Part shown: piece after piece, positions 14,721 through 21,056 of the stretch | Layout: every line of letters starts with the position of its first letter | Position numbering within the stretch: position 1 is the first letter of the stretch | IMG/VR virus record: IMGVR_UViG_3300048691_000103 | Coordinates: 1 to 29,111 of that record | Source of the DNA: a virus | Length of the DNA: 29,111 nucleotides | Reading direction: 5' to 3' (one strand) | Notes under the pieces: generated by a model | What the model was told of the DNA's origin: nothing | What the model saw: only the letters and a program-made list of their open reading frames with translations | The model's database searches: none | Program-made: the position numbers and the translations under genes

Positions 14721-14884
14721 TATTGGGAGTCCTCTTCTTCTTGAGTAGGAGACTCTTCGGCGTCTACCCACTCGTGTTTGTGTTGTTTAATTCCGAAGAT
14801 TCGATCCCAACCATCTCGATACGAATCAGATGGTGTTTTTGAGATCAGCGCGTCCCCAGTAATATCGTTATGGGCTGTTGTCAT
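14720..14884 (-). CDS. Small acidic protein between folE and queD, 54 aa
   Basis: The ATG at 14884 overlaps the folE stop as ATGA and the TAA overlaps the queD ATG as TAATG, so the gene is translationally locked between the two enzymes. The protein has a central aromatic motif (SYRDGWDRIFGIKQHKHEW) and a very acidic tail (DAEESPTQEEEDSQ). I recall similar GWDRIFG-type small proteins in other phage genomes but no function. It could assist FolE or QueD, but that is only inference from position. Confidence 0.75.
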   Translation of the reverse strand: MTTAHNDITGDALISKTPSDSYRDGWDRIFGIKQHKHEWVDAEESPTQEEEDSQ

Positions 14885-15573
14885 GCTAATTTTTGACGGG
14901 CGATGGCTAAAAATTCAGAACGAACGCTGGCATTCTCAATAAACTTTCCACTCATCGCACAGGTAGTCGTGTCAGATGCAGTATCTCTTGCACCTCGAGT
15001 AGACATACACAGGTGGGCCATGGAAGCAAACACCGCAACGTCTTCTGATTGAGTTACAAATTTAACTGCTTCTAAGATTTGATGAGTCAAGCGCTCTTGA
15101 ACTTGTGGTCGTGCAGCGAAGAAGTTCGCAATTCGACTCAACTTCGACAATCCAAGCACTTTATCTGTTGGAATGTAAGCAATCACGATTGAGGGTTGAT
15201 TTAAACCGCCCGCAGGAATTATGGATAAAAGGTGATGTTCGCATTGGGAAGCCGCTGAAACTGCGACTGCAACAAACTCCTCAGGAGCGGACATTTTATT
15301 ATTCACAGTCGTACATTTCGGAAAGTTGTTATAGTCCAATCCCCACATCATGTCATCCACCCACATCTTAGCTACTCGCATCGGGGTCTCAGTCAGACTG
15401 TCATCCGTCAAGTCCAATCCCAGCGCCTCAAGCATCGCCTTAGTGCTAGCTTCAATTACGGCTATTTTATCCGATCTTGAACTAGTTACCTGACTTGTGG
15501 TAGGGGTCTCGAGTCCAATTGCCTTCAAGTGGGCGTGTACTTGGAAACCAAGTGCTTTGTCTGTGCTTGCCAT
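14881..15573 (-). CDS. folE: GTP cyclohydrolase I
   Basis: FolE converts GTP to dihydroneopterin triphosphate, the entry step for both folate and 7-deazaguanine synthesis. The zinc site is intact: CEHHLL (cysteine and histidine ligands) and HLCMSTRGARD (second cysteine). The signature GLSKLSRIANFFAARPQVQERLT is almost that of the E. coli enzyme, and TTTCAMSGKF with a C-terminal SEFLAI helix completes the fold. At 230 aa it matches family length (E. coli 222). It is followed by the 54-aa gene and queD in the same coupled operon, which points to preQ0-type base synthesis rather than folate supply alone. Confidence 0.95.
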   Translation of the reverse strand: MASTDKALGFQVHAHLKAIGLETPTTSQVTSSRSDKIAVIEASTKAMLEALGLDLTDDSLTETPMRVAKMWVDDMMWGLDYNNFPKCTTVNNKMSAPEEFVAVAVSAASQCEHHLLSIIPAGGLNQPSIVIAYIPTDKVLGLSKLSRIANFFAARPQVQERLTHQILEAVKFVTQSEDVAVFASMAHLCMSTRGARDTASDTTTCAMSGKFIENASVRSEFLAIARQKLA

Positions 15574-15595
15574 ATTGTATGTTCTTTCTATATTG

Positions 15596-15877
15596 TTAAA
15601 TTAATTGAATGCCTGAAACTTCTTGCAGGTATTGTTTTTCAAATTCTGGATGAGGTGCGTGCTTCAACACCACAAACTTGGTGTCAAGATCAAAGTCTTC
15701 CGCATTGTTATTAGCCATAAAGATGGGTAACAGTGCCATCCCAGCACCGCCTTTGCCGTCTGGCACCAGTTGAATCTTGCGAACTTTTTTTAGGCTGAGT
15801 TTGTCCGTGCCAAATGATCCTGAATCCTGGGCGATCCATTCTACTCCGGTTGTCAATAAAATTGAAACTACTTGCAT
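15596..15877 (-). CDS. Hypothetical protein, 93 aa
   Basis: The gene begins two bases after the P-loop gene stop and precedes folE by 22 bases. The protein alternates short strands and loops (MQVVSILLTTGVEWIAQDSG, then KKVRKIQLVPDGKGGAGMAL) and contains LLPIFMANNNAEDFDLD. It looks like a compact beta-rich domain. No family is recognised. It is part of the 20982-14217 array. Confidence 0.65.
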   Translation of the reverse strand: MQVVSILLTTGVEWIAQDSGSFGTDKLSLKKVRKIQLVPDGKGGAGMALLPIFMANNNAEDFDLDTKFVVLKHAPHPEFEKQYLQEVSGIQLI

Positions 15878-15879
15878 AC

Positions 15880-16434
15880 TTATAAACCTTTCTTTCTACT
15901 AATTTGTTGTTTGGTGATGTATCTCAGTACTGTCTGATATTGCGTATCATTTTTCGGATCAAACTTAATTCTAGGGATGTCATTGTCTCCCAAAAATGTA
16001 TCCACCGCCGAATCGACAGCAAGTGCTTCATGGTACGTTTGGTTCCGACCAATTGGCTCGTAGGGCAACTGCCCTCGGTCAATGAGTAGATTCAGGTTAT
16101 CATAGCTTGAAAAAAGTTTGTGGACAAGTGCTGAAAATTCTGCATGTGGGTACCCAGCGAGAGAGGTGGCATATACAATCGGTAGGTTGATTGGCGAATC
16201 GCATACAACAACGTCACACTTGGCGTGTACCGTTCGGAGTGCCCTGTGCTGGCCAGCAAAGCATAAATCAGGTTGATCGAACACATCTAGATGTCCCCAC
16301 CAAGCTGCATCTTTTACGTATTCACTAACGTACTCCACATTTAGTCCTCGGAGTTTAAGATCGCTAGTTAGACGCAGCGCTGTTGTAGTCTTACCGGCGC
16401 CGGGGCCGGCATATAGGTTAACTACTAGAGACAT
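15880..16434 (-). CDS. P-loop NTPase / kinase-like protein (AAA_28, NadR-like)
   Basis: A Walker A motif lies at the N-terminus (LYAGPGAGKTTTAL). Then come YVSEYVKDAAWW (a NadR/AAA_28-type acidic EY motif), a glutamine-arginine segment (FAGQHRALR), and VVVCDSPINLPIVYA with the Walker B-like aspartate. This order fits nucleoside or nucleotide kinase-like P-loop proteins related to the ribosylnicotinamide kinase domain of NadR. The substrate is unknown. The start at ATG 16434 has AAGGG upstream and puts the P-loop at residue 8; an ATG at 16458 would add eight residues. Linkage to folE and queD makes a modified-nucleotide or DNA-base kinase possible, but unproven. Confidence 0.7.
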   Translation of the reverse strand: MSLVVNLYAGPGAGKTTTALRLTSDLKLRGLNVEYVSEYVKDAAWWGHLDVFDQPDLCFAGQHRALRTVHAKCDVVVCDSPINLPIVYATSLAGYPHAEFSALVHKLFSSYDNLNLLIDRGQLPYEPIGRNQTYHEALAVDSAVDTFLGDNDIPRIKFDPKNDTQYQTVLRYITKQQISRKKGL

Positions 16435-16648
16435 TAACCAACCCTTTGCTATATTCATACACAGATTGAAAGAATCCAGTTGCGTGGAGCAATGGCCAAT
16501 CGGTTCCTGAACTCTCTGGGGAGAACACTGATATCATGTTACTTGCGGTGTCGCTTGCCCATGTGCGGTGACTAGTTGCAAATCCCCCTGTCGATTGAGA
16601 TCGATTGAGAAAATCTTCGATGTTTTGTTGTGTGATTGAATAATTCAT
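16418..16648 (-). CDS. Hypothetical protein, 76 aa
   Basis: ATGA overlap with the methyltransferase stop and a 17-base overlap with the P-loop gene indicate a real coupled gene. The protein begins with a helix (MNYSITQQNIEDFLNRS), then is Ser/Thr/Gly-rich with several aromatic residues (FATSHRTWASD, GTDWPLLHATGFFQSVYEY). No family is recognised. Confidence 0.6.
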   Translation of the reverse strand: MNYSITQQNIEDFLNRSQSTGGFATSHRTWASDTASNMISVFSPESSGTDWPLLHATGFFQSVYEYSKGLVNVSSS

Positions 16649-17316
16649 TTGATTTGGCCCAGTAGTGTATAACGTTGATATGCTGAACAGTATAGTGTAT
16701 TACACGAAATGATGTCAACAGAGTGGCGTGATTGTTCTATTAAATCGAATATTGAATTACAACAGTTTATGTGATCAGGGTAGTCGAAAGCGTTGTTGCT
16801 CTGAAGCAGTACAGTCTGGCCGCTGACCAATTCTTCTAACCACAGCTGCAAATCACTGATGTGTTCTGTACTTGTGTTTATTACCACACCATAATCACCA
16901 TACAACGGAAACGTGTACATGTCTCCTGTGACAGCCGAGAAGTGATTGGAGTTGCCTACATAATCATGAGCAATATCCCGCACGCCAGGGTCTATGTCTA
17001 GTGATGTGACGTGCAATGATGGTTTCTTGTACAGCAATAATTTAGCCAGGGTACCATACCACCCGCCTGTGATGATGGCTGTATCGTGGTCCAATCCTGT
17101 GTTAACCAACATATCACACGCGACAAGTTTACTAGCAAGTTGGCCATCTGATAGCGCGTCTCTAATACAATCGTGGGAAGATACCCTACGCGGACTGTGA
17201 TACAGCTCTCGGATCAGATCAGTTGTAATATTTGCAGGAATTGCAGTCGATGCTAATAGTTTGTCAGCATACGACTCTGTTAGGTGAACGTTTATTCGAG
17301 AATCACGGGTTGTCAT
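16645..17316 (-). CDS. Class I SAM-dependent methyltransferase-like protein
   Basis: The 223-aa protein has a Rossmann-type core: motif I IITGGWYGTLAKLL (81-94, SAM-binding glycine loop), motif II VTSLDIDP (103-110, acidic residue binding the ribose), FSAVTGDMYTF (motif III region) and VVINTSTEHI (motif IV region). It lacks the NPPY/DPPY motif of N6-adenine or N4-cytosine DNA methylases and the PC motif of C5-methylases. A standard DNA methylase is thus unlikely from what is visible. It overlaps the glycosyltransferase-like gene by 14 bases. The substrate could be a glycan, nucleotide or protein; not decided by the sequence. Confidence 0.7.
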   Translation of the reverse strand: MTTRDSRINVHLTESYADKLLASTAIPANITTDLIRELYHSPRRVSSHDCIRDALSDGQLASKLVACDMLVNTGLDHDTAIITGGWYGTLAKLLLYKKPSLHVTSLDIDPGVRDIAHDYVGNSNHFSAVTGDMYTFPLYGDYGVVINTSTEHISDLQLWLEELVSGQTVLLQSNNAFDYPDHINCCNSIFDLIEQSRHSVDIISCNTLYCSAYQRYTLLGQIK

Positions 17317-18022
17317 GTGTGTCCAGCCATTGGGTAGTGAGCCAGGCGAAGTTATTAATCAGTGTAGGATCAATCTTCTGAGAATACCATACTTGTGCGG
17401 CACTGATTCCAGCGTGATATGCATCGTCAAACTCTGTATTTGGTTGTTCGGTTATCCATCTACTCAGTCGCTCGAGAACGTCCCGATACTCTAAGCTTTT
17501 TAGCAGGTCATCGTGGGACAATAAGGTCTCGATTGTAGTTTTTTGGCGGAATAATTTGAACACTTCACGAGCAGTAGCCCTATATGTATGTAGTGGGGTC
17601 TGATCAAAGTGGGTTATGCTAATCGGTCGTGACTCCATATACTTGATTCCAGCTCCACGAGTTGAACAGAAGTCTACCCAATGGGTAGGCTTGTTTGTCG
17701 TCAGCATAGCTGTGTTGAATAACTTGATTCCACCATATCCATATACACACCCATTGACGATATTTTTCGTTGGCCAGATATGGGTATATTGTCGGTCCCA
17801 GGGTGCTGGCACAAAATCAAAGTCAAAATCAGGGAGTGGTTCATTGTCACCGTCGATTATATAGAACATCTCAGTCCGACTAAGTTTTGCTGCAGCATAA
17901 TGAGCATTATCAATTCCCTGGACTCCAGAAACTCGCTGAATATACGGGAATCTAGATACGAGCTGAGCAAAAGTCTCATCTGCTCTAGGTTCATCATAAC
18001 TGATAAAAATGATATCAAACAT
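17303..18022 (-). CDS. Glycosyltransferase-A-like protein, paralogue 2
   Basis: The 239-aa protein starts with a strand and DEP loop (FDIIFISYDEPRAD) and has IIDGDN at about 55-60, a DxD-type metal/nucleotide-sugar motif. GVQGIDNAHYAAA precedes it and NGCVYGYGGIKLF follows. It aligns by eye with the upstream 307-aa protein over almost the full length (ITFDEP, GVLGFDSAHKAAA, TVDGDN, NGLVYGNGGVKIW, DFC), so the two are tandem paralogues. Such proteins in T4-like phages are annotated as family 2 or GT-A glycosyltransferases, with acceptors mostly unknown. It begins two bases after the upstream TAG. Confidence 0.65.
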   Translation of the reverse strand: MFDIIFISYDEPRADETFAQLVSRFPYIQRVSGVQGIDNAHYAAAKLSRTEMFYIIDGDNEPLPDFDFDFVPAPWDRQYTHIWPTKNIVNGCVYGYGGIKLFNTAMLTTNKPTHWVDFCSTRGAGIKYMESRPISITHFDQTPLHTYRATAREVFKLFRQKTTIETLLSHDDLLKSLEYRDVLERLSRWITEQPNTEFDDAYHAGISAAQVWYSQKIDPTLINNFAWLTTQWLDTHDNP

Positions 18023-18023
18023 A

Positions 18024-18947
18024 CTACACCAGGGAGCTTTCGGTTACCATTGGATTGGGAAATGTCGGGTGGCGGGGCTGGCATCTCTTAAAAAATGCAC
18101 TCTGTTCACTAGTAAAGTCTAAGAATGCTATCCCTGTTTTTTGTTCGATGATTTTACCGTATTCGTAACACATCAAATCGAGTGTGTCGTCTGAGTGTGC
18201 CGTGTTTATATACGAGTGCGCAAATTCCCCAAACGCAGCATAATCCCTGACAATCGCCAAATCGCCCCTGTGTATGTTGGTATACCACATACCCACGCGT
18301 GTGCCTAGTATCGCTGATCGGCCGTGTTCAACATCTCGGCCGATGCTTCCCCATACCAACATCTTGTTCAGGTTGGGGGCATACATTTTGCGTTCAATAT
18401 CTTCTACCTGATCAACCAACTCTCCATGGTCTAGTGTCATCTTACATCCTTCTCTAAAACCAGCCCGGAACGCTTGCAGTGGCGACGAAGTGATGTGTGT
18501 GGTTGAGTATACATTATTCAGTTGGATATACGTATCTGCCCAACAAAAATCGAGCGAATGGTGGCCCTTTCCAGTAGGACTATTTTCATGCGTCTGCATA
18601 TCTAGGATGTACTGCTTAGGCCAGATCTTAACTCCACCGTTACCATACACCAGACCATTCAGCGGGTTGATGCTGTTCCACGAAAGTACGCTATTCCTGT
18701 ATTTGTCTTGAATGTTGAGCTCAAGTTCAAAAAACTTCGGGTGCACAGTATTATCACCATCAACGGTAATCAGGTAGTCTGTGTCAGAAGCATTAGCGGC
18801 GGCTTTGTGGGCAGAGTCAAAACCCAACACACCATCCACGCGCTTAGACCAGGGTGCTATCTCTTGGAGATTCGCCCAGTTGTATTCTTTGTTCGGTTCA
18901 TCAAAGGTGATATGAATGACATCTAGTTCATTTGTATTTAAAATCAT
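18024..18947 (-). CDS. Glycosyltransferase-A-like protein, paralogue 1
   Basis: The 307-aa protein begins MILNTNELDVIHITFDEP, with VDGDN at 62-66 and NGLVYGNGGVKIWPKQY downstream. It shares these landmarks with the following 239-aa gene, but has about 70 extra C-terminal residues ending in a Pro/Ser-rich tail. The DxD-like motif supports a GT-A nucleotide-sugar-dependent enzyme. I start it at ATG 18947, in an ATGA overlap with the preceding gene; an ATG at 18989 would add 14 residues and lies inside that gene. The acceptor (DNA base, tail protein or cell glycan) cannot be inferred. Confidence 0.65.
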   Translation of the reverse strand: MILNTNELDVIHITFDEPNKEYNWANLQEIAPWSKRVDGVLGFDSAHKAAANASDTDYLITVDGDNTVHPKFFELELNIQDKYRNSVLSWNSINPLNGLVYGNGGVKIWPKQYILDMQTHENSPTGKGHHSLDFCWADTYIQLNNVYSTTHITSSPLQAFRAGFREGCKMTLDHGELVDQVEDIERKMYAPNLNKMLVWGSIGRDVEHGRSAILGTRVGMWYTNIHRGDLAIVRDYAAFGEFAHSYINTAHSDDTLDLMCYEYGKIIEQKTGIAFLDFTSEQSAFFKRCQPRHPTFPNPMVTESSLV

Positions 18948-19411
18948 ATGTTGGTAGAGTATGTTGTTAGTTGGTGAAAGTTGCTCCACACAGAGCAGGT
19001 GCGTAGTAGATTCAATTGTGTAGGAGTTATGTGTTCCTGTGAAGTTGAGGATAGCGTATACACAATTAGCATGTTGGTGGTTGGATATACAAAATATACC
19101 GATACTTCAGGTAGAGTCGAGTCTAGTGTTAACTGCCCATTGGATGGGTTGTATATAATGCTAACATCGGCGTTTGACGTACTATTGTGTAACTGCTGGC
19201 CGGCTCCGGGTTTGGGTATCGGTTTTGGAACAATTGTGTGTGTTGGGGTATTCTGTACACAATACCGTCCACAAGCAGTAGGATCTTCCGAGAGTGTGTA
19301 GTATGTCTCAGGATTGCAGATCGGCACGTAGGTAACACCATCCAATCCATCTACAACGCTTAGTGATACCCCAATGATCGCCCCTGAATAGGAAGATATA
19401 ATAGCTAGCAT
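18944..19411 (-). CDS. Hypothetical protein, 155 aa
   Basis: The N-terminal 20 residues are hydrophobic (MLAIISSYSGAIIGVSLSVV), but no basic start or clear cleavage site is seen. The rest is Thr/Ser/Pro-rich and beta-like, with two cysteines close together (PTACGRYC) and a proline-rich linker (PKPIPKPGAG). Such composition is frequent in virion accessory proteins, but no family is recognised. It lies within the coupled array, two bases below the preceding stop. Confidence 0.6.
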   Translation of the reverse strand: MLAIISSYSGAIIGVSLSVVDGLDGVTYVPICNPETYYTLSEDPTACGRYCVQNTPTHTIVPKPIPKPGAGQQLHNSTSNADVSIIYNPSNGQLTLDSTLPEVSVYFVYPTTNMLIVYTLSSTSQEHITPTQLNLLRTCSVWSNFHQLTTYSTNI

Positions 19412-19413
19412 GA

Positions 19414-20100
19414 TTAAACGTTGGTTGATGAGTGGTATATACTATCGAGTATTGGGGTGTGCACTACTTTATTTGCATGAACCAGGACAGTGCCATTGAG
19501 TAATACTTGGTTCGACTCAACAAAATTTAGTATTCGATAATCAGACAATATACCTTCGCCCAGAGATTTAGCAACAATTGCGCATATTAGATTAGTATCC
19601 CTGGAACGAAAATTAGGAGGCAACAACTGAATAGCACACTGTGCCCAATTTCTACCGACAAGTTTGAGAGTATCAAAAAACAAACTACACGTGTCTGTTG
19701 CTGAAAACAAGATTTGACGAGCATTTAGTTGGGGTAAATTATTCTCTACATATTTGCTCTCGGATGTGTTCAGTGATCCAAATACAATAAAATCCGATGA
19801 TTGTACCTGATCAACAATCGATTGAATAAACTCATCGGGCATTGTAGAAATTTCAGTGAGGTCTAAAAATAGCGTAGTACTGAATCTAGTAATCAGTGGA
19901 AGTTGCCACAAGATTTCATATTGATCCTCCGTCCAAGGTTGGTGGGGAGCATACACGGTCGCCCACGATCTGTAGTTAAGTTCGGAATTGTGAGCAGTAA
20001 TCAAGAATTGTACGCACTGGGTGGCAGCAACTCGGTTGAGGATTGTCGTGATCAAGTCTACTTGGTGCTGACTGTGTGCTAGCAACAAGTACCCAATCAC
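19414..20100 (-). CDS. Hypothetical protein, 228 aa
   Basis: The protein opens with a strand-helix unit (MIGYLLLAHSQHQVDLITTI) that resembles the start of nucleotide-sugar enzymes such as GT-A or GT-B folds, and TTLFLDLTEIS could stand in the place of a DxD region, although no DxD is present. The rest is a mix of strands and helices without a motif I know. It overlaps the preceding gene as ATGA-type coupling. A diverged glycosyltransferase is a weak possibility given its two neighbours; otherwise unknown. Confidence 0.6.
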   Translation of the reverse strand: MIGYLLLAHSQHQVDLITTILNRVAATQCVQFLITAHNSELNYRSWATVYAPHQPWTEDQYEILWQLPLITRFSTTLFLDLTEISTMPDEFIQSIVDQVQSSDFIVFGSLNTSESKYVENNLPQLNARQILFSATDTCSLFFDTLKLVGRNWAQCAIQLLPPNFRSRDTNLICAIVAKSLGEGILSDYRILNFVESNQVLLNGTVLVHANKVVHTPILDSIYHSSTNV

Positions 20101-20699
20101 TTGATAGTACCTCGTGTTACTAGTACAACAGAATCGGCTCGGACTATGGAATTTGTAGCGATAATGTACATGTTAGTTGTTTGTTGGGCAATCGAACCAA
20201 CGCAGCGGAGGACCCCTACAGGGAAATCAATCAGATTATCTGTAGGGCTAAGCATGTGTGATGCGATTGATATGGCAGCACTGTCACTGCAAGCAACATT
20301 AAGGTTTAGTAGAGTTTGAAAGTGTTGGAAATTTTCACGGACGAATTTGGCGTACTCGAATATTAGCTGAGCAACTGGTATATCATTCAGTAGAAACACG
20401 CGGGTGTCGCATAGAGATATTGTACGGGCTTGGTCCACGTAAAAATCGAGTTGTGGGTTGGCGTGTGATGACTTGATGCAATAGTTGTAGTTTGATAATC
20501 CAATTGAATTGTCTAAAATTGCCGGTGCGGTTATTGAATTGTCTACTGTGATCAGCAGTCGATCAAATGCAGTTCCATGATCATCGAATAAGGATAGCAG
20601 GTCTTCGCCGGCGTGGTAACTAAAATTAATTTGAGATATCGACGAGCGCTTTGACACTACGGGCACCTCGGAGTTTAGTGTATTGATTGAAGTAAGCAT
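20097..20699 (-). CDS. Hypothetical protein, 200 aa
   Basis: No motif is recognised. The protein has an alternating pattern with hydrophobic strands (FDRLLITVDNSITAPAIL, MYIIATNSIVRADSVVLVT) and a middle helix (AQLIFEYAKFVRENFQHFQ). The ATG at 20699 overlaps the end of the preceding gene by 73 bases. A longer frame to 20735 would extend that overlap. The unusually long overlap leaves the start uncertain; a start near 20626 would need a non-ATG codon. It is coupled to the next gene at its 3' end. Confidence 0.55.
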   Translation of the reverse strand: MLTSINTLNSEVPVVSKRSSISQINFSYHAGEDLLSLFDDHGTAFDRLLITVDNSITAPAILDNSIGLSNYNYCIKSSHANPQLDFYVDQARTISLCDTRVFLLNDIPVAQLIFEYAKFVRENFQHFQTLLNLNVACSDSAAISIASHMLSPTDNLIDFPVGVLRCVGSIAQQTTNMYIIATNSIVRADSVVLVTRGTIK

Positions 20700-20982
20700 T
20701 GGTCTCAAACGCCCATGTCTGATACCACTGCTCATTTAGAGCAGCGAGGTCATCAATTCGAATCGGTGTTCCACGATCATCAATGAGTACAGTACTGGTA
20801 TGCCCTCTTGATAGCTCTAGTGTATTGAACAATATCCGTTGCTCCGTTATCTTAAACAGACCCCCATTTACTGCTGTGGTAGTTCCTTGGACAAATTTAC
20901 TCTTTAATAGTGACACTGAGTCCGCAAAACTGATATTGTATTTCGCGAGTGATATAAATTCTTCAAACTTTTCAGGAGACAT
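20626..20982 (-). CDS. Hypothetical protein, 118 aa, first gene of the array
   Basis: The protein starts MSPEKFEEFISLAKYNISFA, followed by SLLKSKFVQGTTTAVNGGLFKI and an EQWYQTWAFETNAYFNQYTK helix. It ends in ARSVKALVDISN. The style (helical N-terminus, basic loop, small beta unit, charged helical end) resembles short conserved proteins I have seen in T4-like phages, but I cannot name it. It is the most upstream gene of the leftward array, just below a strong terminator hairpin, so a promoter for the array should lie close to its start; I see no clear one. Confidence 0.65.
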   Translation of the reverse strand: MSPEKFEEFISLAKYNISFADSVSLLKSKFVQGTTTAVNGGLFKITEQRILFNTLELSRGHTSTVLIDDRGTPIRIDDLAALNEQWYQTWAFETNAYFNQYTKLRGARSVKALVDISN

Positions 20983-20990
20983 AATGTAGA

Positions 20991-21043
20991 AACAAGAAAA
21001 CCCTGTTATTGATCAAATTTTGACCATACAGGGTTTTCTTGTT
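20991..21043 (-). terminator. Long-stem hairpin terminator below the virion gene at 21057
   Basis: A perfect 15-bp inverted repeat (20991-21005 with 21029-21043, core AAGAAAACCCTG) encloses a 23-base loop that is itself partly palindromic (TTGATC, TCAAA/TTTGA). It sits between the stop at 21057 and the start at 20982. The descending arm ends in TTTTCTTGTTT rather than a pure T-run, so an RNA-stability or processing role is also possible. Confidence 0.7.
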
Positions 21044-21056
21044 GGGGGGAAGTGTT

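Noticed and set aside
14721-14771. GTG start of queD at 14771
   Set aside because: It adds a run of arginine and serine codons that lies in the 54-aa gene; ATG 14720 has AGAGGA upstream and starts the conserved domain.
16645-17316. Restriction-evasion DNA methyltransferase
   Set aside because: No NPPY/DPPY or PC catalytic motif is visible, only the general SAM-binding core.
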